A stretch of 64,000 nt of DNA. Origin: an uncultured Chloroflexota bacterium. GTDB taxonomy: Bacteria; Chloroflexota; Anaerolineae; Aggregatilineales; Phototrophicaceae. The translations under genes and the position numbers were made by a program. This document shows, in pieces, positions 57,127-64,000 of this stretch (position 1 is its first letter; every line of letters begins with the position of its first letter). The notes under the pieces were generated by a model. That model saw only the letters and a program-made list of their open reading frames with translations, searched no databases and was not told the origin of the DNA. The DNA lies in assembly GCA_937974245.1 (NCBI GenBank), contig CALJKV010000080.1, positions 60,295 to 124,294 of the forward strand. Direction: 5' to 3'.

Positions 57127-57229
57127 TGGTGTCCGATTTCGTTTGATAACGTACAATACGGCTAGGGAAATTAATCGTATCACTTACAAGAAACCATACG
57201 AGAAATTTTAATGATAAGCATGGTGGAAA

Positions 57230-57300
57230 CTCTTGGACTTACCCCAGTTTGGTGGACACGAGAAAAGTTCGTTAGACTCAGTGTAAGGAAAGTCGAGGAT
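57230..57300 (+). mobile_element. Possible IS3-family terminal remnant
   Basis: TGGACTTACCCCAGTTTGG then TGGACACGAGAAAAGTTCG resembles IS3-type inverted-repeat ends (TG start, ACCCC, TTGGTGGACA). No transposase ORF and no second end are visible, so only a relic can be claimed. Rest of gap 57127-57229: nothing recognised apart from the -10-like box. Confidence 0.35.
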
Positions 57301-57338
57301 TTTCAGGTCATCTTCCGTCCAATCTCATGGAGAATAAA

Positions 57339-57737
57339 ATGGAGTTAGATAACATTATAGGACACCTTATATTGGGAACGATACTTATACTGTTGGGGGT
57401 GGTTATTTTATTACGCAAAAATGCTAGGGTAGGCTTGGGGGGCGGGAGAACAGCGGGTTCCCCTCTTTGGGTGATCGAGATCAATGGCACTGCTGCAATT
57501 GTTCTAGCAGTATTTACAATATTGGGAGGGATGATAATTAGTATACCTTTTGCAATGGTTATCCTTGGCAGTGTAGTATCAGAGGATTTACTGTTTGGGT
57601 TGCCGATTCTAGGGATGCTAACTCTAGTGGGTGGTTTCTTCTTTAGCCTCGTAACCCAAGCGATTGTTTCGGCGAAAGAAACTACTAAAACTGATGGAAA
57701 ACACCCGTTAGAACACTTCCAAAATCAAGATTCCTGA
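57339..57737 (+). CDS. Small membrane protein in AT-rich insert
   Basis: 132 residues from ATG 57339 (TGGAG 7 bases upstream; a second ATG at 57327 is possible). Four hydrophobic segments (HLILGTILILLGVVIL, AIVLAVFTILGGMII, ILGSVVSEDLLFGLPILGMLTLVGGFFFSLV) and a hydrophilic tail KETTKTDGKHPLEHFQNQDS. The codon use is clearly more AT-rich than in the neighbours, indicating transfer. No family recognised. Confidence 0.55.
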   Translation: MELDNIIGHLILGTILILLGVVILLRKNARVGLGGGRTAGSPLWVIEINGTAAIVLAVFTILGGMIISIPFAMVILGSVVSEDLLFGLPILGMLTLVGGFFFSLVTQAIVSAKETTKTDGKHPLEHFQNQDS

Positions 57738-57938
57738 TATTGTTTAGTTATAAAATTCAAAAGCAGGACAGAAAAGAAACGCAAAAATCAGTGAATGAGA
57801 GACCATCGGTAGCGGCGGCATTCAACTTGCATAGTTTGCTTGGTTATCTAATAGTTAATGGCGGATTGTAGTTTTTACGCAGGGATAACCACCCGGTAAG
57901 ATCTAATATGATAGCCAATCTATAAGTGAGAAAATCAA

Positions 57939-58391
57939 ATGCTGAAACAATGGCTGCGCCACCGTTTATCACTATCTATCTATATTGTTGTTTCTATTTT
58001 TATTGGTCCATTTTACTCTAACATGGTGTTATTCATTGTTCCCACGAAAGCTAGCCTTCTTAGGTTGTGTGCTTCTATAGCATTTTATGCATTGCCATAT
58101 TTCCTCTTTGCTTTTTTTCTGCTCTCAATATCTAAAATTCCAGCAGAAAAAGCGAATTTACAAGTATTCTCCAATACTGCGCTAATCAGTTTTATTTTAG
58201 CGGTGGTCTTATTAACCTACTTTGTTGCATTTACGGTCAGCAGCTGGAACTTGCCATCGTCTAATGCAGTGACTTTTTCAGCGATGCAGCAGTTTTTAAG
58301 CGGATGGGGTTTTGGTTTTTTGTCTGGTCTTTGCGTTTTAGCAGCAGGTTACTTTTTTGTTGGTAAAAAGGTAAATGCCCTTAAAGTGTAA
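57939..58391 (+). CDS. Four-helix membrane protein in AT-rich insert
   Basis: 150 residues, about four membrane helices (LSIYIVVSIFIGPFYSNMVLFIV, ASIAFYALPYFLFAFFLLSI, TALISFILAVVLLTYFVAFTV, GFGFLSGLCVLAAGYFFVGKK). Again AT-rich with A/T at third positions. It and the preceding gene form a small foreign cassette between the 34-bp repeats. No family recognised. Confidence 0.55.
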   Translation: MLKQWLRHRLSLSIYIVVSIFIGPFYSNMVLFIVPTKASLLRLCASIAFYALPYFLFAFFLLSISKIPAEKANLQVFSNTALISFILAVVLLTYFVAFTVSSWNLPSSNAVTFSAMQQFLSGWGFGFLSGLCVLAAGYFFVGKKVNALKV

Positions 58392-58468
58392 TCCCGAGTT
58401 ATTCCTAAAATCGGGGTAAGGTCAGCGAGCATTTTCACCGCATCGCGCAGAATAATGGGGAGACAATC

Positions 58469-58552
58469 ATGCCCTACCTGCTGGATGTGCTGCCGGGTCC
58501 GGCGGTAGCGGCGGCAGTGGGTTATCGGGCGCACGATGTTACAAAACGATGA
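58469..58552 (+). other. Short ORF, possibly a severed gene start
   Basis: ATG 58469 after GGGGAGACAATC opens 27 codons (MPYLLDVLPGPAVAAAVGYR...) that end inside the 34-bp repeat at TGA. GC-rich in contrast to the insert; may be the cut 5' end of a gene that predated the insertion. Uncertain. Confidence 0.25.
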
Positions 58553-58563
58553 CGTTTTGCCAC
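58530..58563. repeat. 34-bp direct repeat, copy 2
   Basis: Identical to 57093-57126. Followed by ATACAATACAG, a -10-like box leading to the response regulator. Confidence 0.9.
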
Positions 58564-58617
58564 GAAAAGTCGTAAATAGCATACAATACAGAAGGGTATG
58601 ATGTATCCGATACCCGC

Positions 58618-59052
58618 GTGACACGTTTTGTAAACCACATCAACCCTTGGCGTGAGGACATTGTGAGGGACTCATTGGCCGCTCCGAATCCGTTATTATT
58701 GCTGGTGGATGATGACTGGATGAACCGGGAGATTCTCCAGGCGCAGCTTGAACTCGCCGGTTTCCGGGTTGTGCCGGCCAATGGCGGCGAGCAGGCGCTG
58801 GAACTCGCCCGCGACCACGACCTGAGCCTGGTACTGCTCGATATTCGCATGGGCGGCATGGATGGGTACAGCGTGTGCGCCGCGCTCAAGAGCCATGCGG
58901 CAACCGCCCATATCCCGGTAATCCTGATGACCGCGTATATCTCGGCGGACGCCGAACGCCGGGCGGCTTCGGCGGGGGCGGTGGGGGTTCTCCTCAAGCC
59001 GTTCGACACGCTGGCGCTCTCGCAGCAGATCTACACGCTCCTGCACGAGTAA
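58618..59052 (+). CDS. Single-domain response regulator (CheY-like receiver)
   Basis: 144 residues. Receiver domain from about residue 26: acidic DDDW (31-34), phosphoacceptor Asp75 (LVLLDIRMGG), Thr105 (LMTAY), Lys127 (LLKPFD). No output domain, so it likely signals through protein contacts or a separate effector. The start is a GTG at 58618; an alternative GTG at 58663 has AGGA upstream. No kinase adjoins. Confidence 0.88.
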   Translation: MTRFVNHINPWREDIVRDSLAAPNPLLLLVDDDWMNREILQAQLELAGFRVVPANGGEQALELARDHDLSLVLLDIRMGGMDGYSVCAALKSHAATAHIPVILMTAYISADAERRAASAGAVGVLLKPFDTLALSQQIYTLLHE

Positions 59053-59077
59053 CCTCCCCCGCCAGCAGGAAATGCTT

Positions 59078-59212
59078 GACCCCCTCCTAACCCTTCCTTC
59101 GGTCGCCGCCAGCGGGGGAGGAACATGCAGCGCAGAATCGGCTCCCGCCCCGTTTGCGGTGAGGGCTGAGGAGGGGTCACAACTCCCCGTTTGCAGGTTA
59201 GGGAGGGGGCAG
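59078..59212. repeat. Dispersed repeat R6
   Basis: Contains CCTTCCTTCGGTCGCCGCC and AGCGGGGGAGGAACATGCAG as at 22606. Rest of the gap to 59350: no gene seen. Confidence 0.5.
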
Positions 59213-59350
59213 AAAAGCGATTTCGATGCAGGTCAAATCTGCTGCGATTGCCTTGTGATAACCACCGTTTCCCCTGCGGGACTTGGCAGCGGCGCATATC
59301 GTTGTTAAAAATGGATGCGTTGGCACAGATAATCACGAAGGATTACAGGC

Positions 59351-60019
59351 ATGTCGCTGGGCAGACAACCTCAGCATTCATCGCGGCGGGGTGGAGGCGG
59401 CCCGCCGCCAGTGGTGATCTTCCTGGTCGGCGCGGCGCTGGTCTTTGGCATCTATTACATCTGGCTGGGCGTGCAGAACTTCATGCGAACCGGCGGTTTA
59501 GGTGTGGTGGAGGCCACCCAGCAGGCGCAGCTGATCGAGACGGTGACGGCGGAGCAGCAGCGCCCAACTTCCCCTGCCACCCTGCGGGCGACCCTCACCC
59601 CGATCCCGGCCTGCGAGGATTTTATCGTTTCCGTGCCGAATGCCATCGTGCGTGAACAGCCGAGCCTGAACTCCGCGATTATGACATCCCTCTTTGAGAA
59701 TGACCCGGTGTGCGTCGTCGGGCGTCCCGCGCCGGAGAGCGAGTGGTACACGATTGATGCCAACCCCAACACACGCCGCCTGGAAATCGCCTATATGCAT
59801 CAGAGCGTGTTACGCGCCCTGTATCCCACGCCCACACCCACCGATACCTTCACGCCGCTGCCCACCGTGACTGCCGCCCCCAGCGAGACGCCCGCCCCGG
59901 CGACAGCCACACCCATCCCGGCTACGCAGACCGACAGCAGGCCAACTATCCCGGTTCCCAGCCCAATGCCACTCCCCAGCGTGACGCCGACGCCGACCCA
60001 GGCCGTACAGAGCGCGTGA
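59351..60019 (+). CDS. Membrane-anchored SH3-like protein with Pro/Thr-rich tail
   Basis: 222 residues. Cytosolic Gly/Arg/Pro start, one membrane helix (PPVVIFLVGAALVFGIYYIWLGV, about 19-41), an extracellular domain with bacterial SH3-like pattern (IVSVPNAIVREQPSLNSAIMTSLFENDPVCVVGRPAPESEWYTI, about 90-135) and a tail of TPTPT / APSETPAPATATP repeats (about 155-220). Likely a cell-wall-associated anchor. GAAGGA lies upstream of the ATG. Confidence 0.75.
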   Translation: MSLGRQPQHSSRRGGGGPPPVVIFLVGAALVFGIYYIWLGVQNFMRTGGLGVVEATQQAQLIETVTAEQQRPTSPATLRATLTPIPACEDFIVSVPNAIVREQPSLNSAIMTSLFENDPVCVVGRPAPESEWYTIDANPNTRRLEIAYMHQSVLRALYPTPTPTDTFTPLPTVTAAPSETPAPATATPIPATQTDSRPTIPVPSPMPLPSVTPTPTQAVQSA

Positions 60020-60086
60020 TGCAACCCGCCGCGTGCCTGTGCGTATAAAAGGGTGTATGGTATGAGCATAGGAGTAAAGACAAATT

Positions 60087-60251
60087 ATGGGCTGCGGACG
60101 TGCGCTGCTGTGTATTCTGTTTCCACCGTTGGCGGTGATTGACCGGGGCTGTGGGACGATCATCATTGTGTTTGCTCTCACAGTGGCGGGATGGGTGCCG
60201 GGCGCTGTCGCCGCGCTGCTGCTGAACTACATGGCGAACCAGCGCGACTGA
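60087..60251 (+). CDS. YqaE/Pmp3-family (UPF0057) small membrane protein
   Basis: 54 residues, too short for usual ORF cut-offs. MGCGRALLCILFPPLAVIDR, then GCGTIIIVFALTVAGWVPGAVAALLL gives two membrane helices with the family's LPPLxV and GWxPGxxxA patterns (here FPPLAV, GWVPGAVAA). AGGAG lies about 12 bases before ATG 60087. Eukaryotic relatives (Pmp3) affect membrane potential and stress tolerance; the bacterial role is unknown. Confidence 0.8.
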   Translation: MGCGRALLCILFPPLAVIDRGCGTIIIVFALTVAGWVPGAVAALLLNYMANQRD

Positions 60252-60279
60252 GGCGGTACGTGCCGTCAACAGGCGACTC

Positions 60280-60306
60280 TCCGGGGCAGGCGAAAACCGC
60301 CCCGGA
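60280..60306. terminator. Hairpin between convergent genes
   Basis: TCCGGGGC / GCCCCGGA with an 11-base loop lies between the YqaE-like and FecR-like genes. No T run; may act as bidirectional terminator. Confidence 0.4.
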
Positions 60307-60320
60307 TCACCGTGTCATGT

Positions 60321-61484
60321 TCAGTCCGGCGATAGCTGGAAGGTGATGGTAAATTCGCCGGTATTGTCGTCAAGATAAAAGTCATTCATGCGAAACTGCA
60401 ACACACCGTCAGCACCCGCCGTAAAGCCACCGCCTGGGCCGACCAGGAAGGGGGAGCCGTCGCCGCCAATTCGCGCGATCAACGCCCCGATGAGTGTGCC
60501 GGGCAGTGGATAATCTCCCCCTCCTGGGCCGATCCCCGCGCTTCCCTCCGGGCCAAAACGCATGACGTTGCACGAATATTCGGTGGTATTGGTACTCTCG
60601 CAGTCCGGGTAAATATCCACGTTCCCGCTGGCCGCGAGGCTGAAGTGCTGTCCCGTCACCAGGGTAATCCCTGAGTCCATCCAGGCATCGTCGGGGAGAT
60701 TGCCTGGCAGGCTCACCGTGCGGGGCGTGAAATCCGGTACTGGTTCCGGCAGTAATTCAACCGGGAGCACGGGTACTTCCGGCGCGTGTTCGGCCTGTTC
60801 CGGGGGTGTGTCCTGTGTGACCGTCAATGTGAACCCGGCAGGCACATCCTGGGTCACGCCATCGGCAGTAACCTGGATATTGCCTTCAAGCGTGGTGATG
60901 GTGAGTTCATCCTGCCGGGCGGCTGCGAGCAGGGCGGTACTGCCCAGACGGAGTTCAAAACCATTGACGAGGAGATTCACGGGTTGATCGTGAGGACTCT
61001 GTACCAGCACCCCGCCAACCGGCACGTCGCGGCAGGCTGTGTCACCAACGCCGGTTAGCAGCTGGAAGGCCTGCATCGGGCCGCTGAATTCCTGCGGCGC
61101 TTCCGGCTGCGGCTGGACTTCCGCATCCCCAAACACCAGCAGCGTCACATTCTGGCCGGGCAGGGTATCCGGCAGGTTGGCCTGAACGCGGAAAACCGCG
61201 ACCCCCCACTCCCCGGTTTCGAGCGACAACGGGGCAGTACGCAGCAGGAGCAGATCACTGACATCGGCAATATCGCCAACTTCACTCAAGGACGCCTCGC
61301 CACTGCGAAGCTCAACGTCCATCAGGCGGTGGCCGTAGCAGACCTGGTTCCGGCCCAGGACGCTGCACCCATCCGCGACAACGTTCAATGCGGTTTCCAC
61401 TTCAGCCGGGCAGGTATCCACTTGCGCCTGGGCGAATGATGTACTCAAGCAAATGAGGAATAGTAAAATAAGTCTATTTCGCAT
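60321..61484 (-). CDS. Exported FecR-like protein with C-terminal PA-IL-like domain
   Basis: 387 residues from ATG 61484 (GGAG upstream). Signal peptide MRNRLILLFLICLSTSFAQAQ. The middle (about 160-245) resembles FecR (LGSTALLAAARQDELTITTLEGNIQVTADGVTQDVPAG). A Pro-rich linker (about 247-270) leads to a C-terminal domain (about 272-387) with PA-IL/LecA-like strands: WMDSGITLVTGQHFSLAASGNVDI, YPLPGTLIGALIARIG, FRMNDFYLDDNTGEFTITFQL. In the family these bind galactose with Ca; here the binding residues were not verified. Downstream of the Ser/Thr kinase on the same strand. Confidence 0.75.
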   Translation of the reverse strand: MRNRLILLFLICLSTSFAQAQVDTCPAEVETALNVVADGCSVLGRNQVCYGHRLMDVELRSGEASLSEVGDIADVSDLLLLRTAPLSLETGEWGVAVFRVQANLPDTLPGQNVTLLVFGDAEVQPQPEAPQEFSGPMQAFQLLTGVGDTACRDVPVGGVLVQSPHDQPVNLLVNGFELRLGSTALLAAARQDELTITTLEGNIQVTADGVTQDVPAGFTLTVTQDTPPEQAEHAPEVPVLPVELLPEPVPDFTPRTVSLPGNLPDDAWMDSGITLVTGQHFSLAASGNVDIYPDCESTNTTEYSCNVMRFGPEGSAGIGPGGGDYPLPGTLIGALIARIGGDGSPFLVGPGGGFTAGADGVLQFRMNDFYLDDNTGEFTITFQLSPD

Positions 61485-61558
61485 GAAACGCTCCTGATGC
61501 TTGATTTGGGAGATGACAAACAACAACAGGAACCACTCAGAAGCAGCATACCGGCGCG

Positions 61559-63607
61559 TTATTCGCCTAGTCCGCCCTCCTGCAACTGGATGGCGCTCAC
61601 CAGGACACCGTAAGTGCTGATCTGTTCCAGGCCGCACTCGCCCTCGAACGGTTCAATCTGGCCGTTTTCGTTGGCGTCCGCCCCGCTGATCAGTTCGTTC
61701 GTGATGCGCACCACGTCTTCGGCCAGGGCGGCAACTTCGGCCTGGTCGGTGGCGGCGAGTATCGTCTGTTCGATCGTATTGACTTCCTCAACACGCACGC
61801 GCGTGTTTTCGACACACACGCGGATCAATTCGAGATTGCTCTGGATGTCGCGGGTTGCGTCCGGCGCGATGGCGACAATATCAAGCTGAACCTCAATCAA
61901 ATCCAGGAACAGCGGAATACCGACTTTACGCCCTGGATTCTCGCCGCGTCCATTCCCGTCATAGTCGGTCTCGGTGCCGTTGATGATGTTGACGGTGTGT
62001 TCGGAATGGGTGTGCAGCCCGCCCAGATTACCGGCCCGCTGGGCTAACCCGGCGTGCTGCGCGGCGAAACCGGCTTCGACCAACACGCCATCCAGCAGAC
62101 TGCCACCGGAAAGACCGTTTTCCGACGCGATGAGGATTTCATGCAGCGCCACCCCTAATTCCACCGGCAGCCGTCCACTGTAGGCGATCTCGCCAGCGGG
62201 CGTGTCGCTCATGCCTTCCTGCAACGTGACCAGCAGAGCGTTATACAACGTCGGTAAAGAGCGTCCCTGGGGGTCGGTAAAGGGGGGCAGCACGCCGCTG
62301 CCGAGCGAATCCACCACCAGTTCCCCCAGCGAGAGCACACTGTTATCCACCGTATTGGTCAGCCAGGCCGCGTACACCTGCCCGCTGCCCGGCGGCCTGA
62401 GGTTCTGCACTTGCAGCGTGAGCGTGTCCCCCGCGCCGCCCATACTGCTAAAACTCAGGCGACCAAAGGTGGGCGCAGCCGTCACATCAACGGCGGCCTG
62501 GGTGGGCGCTGTCGTCGCCGCAGCCGTGTTCTGGGCAGCCACTGCCGTCGCCTGAGGTGCGGGCGCACCCTGGTTGGTCACCATGAGCAGTACGACCACA
62601 ATCAGCGCCGCGATGATCGCAAATCCGCCTAACAGCACCACCGGGTTCATGCCCTGCTGCATGATGATAGTCGGGGTAGGCAGGGAATCATTGGGCAGTG
62701 TTTCCGCGCTGACGGGCTGGGGCATCCGGGTTGTCGGGTCAGGGGATGGGGTCACAAAAGCGCTGGCAGGTTGTTCCTGCCCGCGAATCGCCCGGTTGAA
62801 GTCTTCAGCAAATTCCAACGCCGTGCGGTAACGGTTCACCGGGTTTTTCGCCAGCGCCCGCTGAATGACGCGTTCAATCTCCGGGGGGAGGTCATCGCGC
62901 AAGTGTCGTGCGTTCGGCACGGGATCGTTGATGTGCTTGAGGACAACCTGCATGGGCGTGTCGCCCCGGTAAGGCTGTTCGCCGGTTATCATCTCGTAAA
63001 CCACCGCCCCCAGCGCGTAAATATCCACACTGGTCGTCACGGTGATGCCCGTGCCCTGTTCCGGCGCCATATAGGCGGGAGTCCCCACCAGTCCACCCGT
63101 GCCGGTCAGCCGTGAATCGCCGCCGGCGATTTTGACAATGCCGAAATCCGCCAGCAGCGCATGGCCTTCGCTATCGAGCAGGATGTTCCCCGGCTTGATG
63201 TCACGGTGGATGATGTCCTGACGGTGGGCGTAATCCATCGCGGAGGCGATCTGCCGCAGCAGGGCGTCAATTTCCTTCAGCGGCATTGGCCCCTGTTTGA
63301 TGCGGTCTTCCAGCGTGCCACCACTGACAAAGGCCATCACGAGATACAGGATGTCATCCTGCGCGCCGTAATCGTAGAGCGGCAAGATGTGCGGATGCTG
63401 TAAGCGGGCAATCGTGCGGGCTTCCAGGTGGAAGCGTTCGACAAACTGCGGGTCCTGTCCGGGATGCGGCGGCAGCACTTTGACCGCCACAAAACGGTCT
63501 ATATCGGCCTGGCGACCTTTGTAGACGGTTGCCATCCCACCGCGCCCCAGCAGTTCGATAATCTCGTATTTACCTAATTTGCGCCCGATTAATGATGAAG
63601 ATGACAC
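61559..63607 (-). CDS. Membrane Ser/Thr protein kinase (PknB-type) with RskA-like ectodomain
   Basis: 682 residues. Kinase domain 13-275: Gly-rich GRGGMATVYKG, Lys43, catalytic HRDIKPGN (134-141), DFG 154-156, APE 181-183. A Pro/Thr-rich juxtamembrane region (about 280-320) leads to one membrane helix (322-345). The outside part has a Thr/Ala linker and a domain like the anti-sigma-factor RskA (LTLQVQNLRPPGSGQVYAAWLTN), then a segment ending DANENGQIEPFEGE, an EF-hand-like acidic loop. Probably senses an extracellular condition and phosphorylates cytosolic targets. It precedes the FecR/PA-IL-like gene. Confidence 0.92.
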   Translation of the reverse strand: MSSSSLIGRKLGKYEIIELLGRGGMATVYKGRQADIDRFVAVKVLPPHPGQDPQFVERFHLEARTIARLQHPHILPLYDYGAQDDILYLVMAFVSGGTLEDRIKQGPMPLKEIDALLRQIASAMDYAHRQDIIHRDIKPGNILLDSEGHALLADFGIVKIAGGDSRLTGTGGLVGTPAYMAPEQGTGITVTTSVDIYALGAVVYEMITGEQPYRGDTPMQVVLKHINDPVPNARHLRDDLPPEIERVIQRALAKNPVNRYRTALEFAEDFNRAIRGQEQPASAFVTPSPDPTTRMPQPVSAETLPNDSLPTPTIIMQQGMNPVVLLGGFAIIAALIVVVLLMVTNQGAPAPQATAVAAQNTAAATTAPTQAAVDVTAAPTFGRLSFSSMGGAGDTLTLQVQNLRPPGSGQVYAAWLTNTVDNSVLSLGELVVDSLGSGVLPPFTDPQGRSLPTLYNALLVTLQEGMSDTPAGEIAYSGRLPVELGVALHEILIASENGLSGGSLLDGVLVEAGFAAQHAGLAQRAGNLGGLHTHSEHTVNIINGTETDYDGNGRGENPGRKVGIPLFLDLIEVQLDIVAIAPDATRDIQSNLELIRVCVENTRVRVEEVNTIEQTILAATDQAEVAALAEDVVRITNELISGADANENGQIEPFEGECGLEQISTYGVLVSAIQLQEGGLGE

Positions 63608-63685
63608 AGATTTCCCCTCAAAAACTCGCGTATATTGCCAAGTCCGTCGTACGGTAAGTCCGTAACGAAAAATTATAGTCCGGTG

Positions 63686-63703
63686 AACGGCAAGAATGCC
63701 GTC
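63686..63703. repeat. ACGGCA-AGAA-TGCCGT hairpin
   Basis: Fourth copy of the short hairpin seen at 17687, 46443 and 53243. It lies in the final gap, 63608-64000, which holds no gene. Confidence 0.5.
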
Positions 63704-63818
63704 TGCTCAAAAATGAAGCAGATTTAATGATGCTTCCTATTATAGCGTATCGTGGCTGTCTTTGCGGTAGATGGGACGATTCTGAATATTTGTAGAGTAT
63801 CTTTATGTGAAGCAATCA

Positions 63819-63943
63819 TGCGTTTGAGGAAATTGTGGTTTGGGGGCGGGCGTAATATATTACGCCCCTACATGTCCCTCATTTTAGGGCGATTCTGTAG
63901 GGACGTGACCGCCCAGTTTATCTGCGTGTTGAATTGTAAAACT
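63819..63943. repeat. Dispersed structured repeat R4, copy 2
   Basis: About 125 bp, similar to 35882-36016. Stem GGGCGTAA-TATA-TTACGCCC replaces GGGCGCAA-TGTA-TTGCGCCC, a paired change that keeps the hairpin. CCCTCATTTTAGGGCGAT is almost unchanged. Confidence 0.75.
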
Positions 63944-64000
63944 GCATAAGAACCCATCTGAAAATTCCTATCCGGTAGAATAAGTGTTGCCAAACAACCC

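Noticed and set aside
58349..58624. 91-residue minus-strand frame before the response regulator
   Set aside because: No SD, Arg/His-rich and spanning the 34-bp repeat; treated as chance.

Overview
The window is GC-rich bacterial chromosome, most likely from a Chloroflexota member (Anaerolineae-like). This is an inference. It rests on a single-subunit Elp3 of the kind known from Dehalococcoides, paired solute-binding-like and VWA exported proteins, a Ser/Thr kinase with a large ectodomain, Pro/Thr-rich exported proteins, single LuxR/OmpR regulators, and dnaN lying away from any dnaA. Nearly all of the sequence is genes; gaps are filled by short dispersed palindromic repeats. There is one tRNA, tRNA-Arg(CCT), and no rRNA or CRISPR array.

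Layout. 1-9.8 kb: M3 oligopeptidase (cut by the window edge), PcrA helicase, a toroid-like protein, an exported HEFTH metalloprotease-like protein, and a regulator/immunity-like/membrane-protein trio with a second LuxR regulator. 10-13.4 kb: ilvD, followed by a stand-alone GyrB-type ATPase half that sits between ilvD and a second 66-bp copy of the ilvD 3' end. 14-22 kb: a glycosidase-like protein, an exported triple-repeat protein with a C-terminal VHL-like beta domain, an epimerase, TrmO, an M23 peptidase, a DinB-like protein and dnaN. 23-31 kb: an alpha-glucan uptake and degradation operon (ROK regulator, two MalFG-type permeases, a binding protein, GH15 and GH31 enzymes) with no ATPase gene and with two copies of one palindromic operator. 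31-36 kb: a VWA lipoprotein, a partner binding protein, an MFS pump and a GNAT. 36.7-49.2 kb: a surface-polysaccharide locus containing a tightly overlapped CDP-sugar operon (rfbF, rfbG, C-methyltransferase, rfbC, epimerase, second C-methyltransferase, CmcI-like methyltransferase), an OmpR regulator, a long-form nucleotidyltransferase, and Wzz/CpsD-like proteins. 49.3-57 kb: Elp3, a pentapeptide-repeat/TIR-like fusion, a broken copy of the OmpR regulator 3' end, the tRNA, an Fsr-like MFS pump, a DUF3179 protein and an orphan ModB. 57-64 kb: an AT-rich cassette of two membrane proteins bracketed by a 34-bp direct repeat, a response regulator, an SH3-like protein, a tiny YqaE-like protein, a FecR/PA-IL-like protein and a Ser/Thr kinase.

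The most unusual material is the set of duplicated gene edges beside foreign-looking inserts (ilvD 3' end, OmpR regulator 3' end, 34-bp promoter repeat), the GyrB-like ATPase with altered active-site residues and a 42-bp in-frame duplication of its GGRHGLG motif, the pentapeptide-TIR-like fusion, the VHL-like domain, and several hairpin repeat families whose copies show compensatory base changes.
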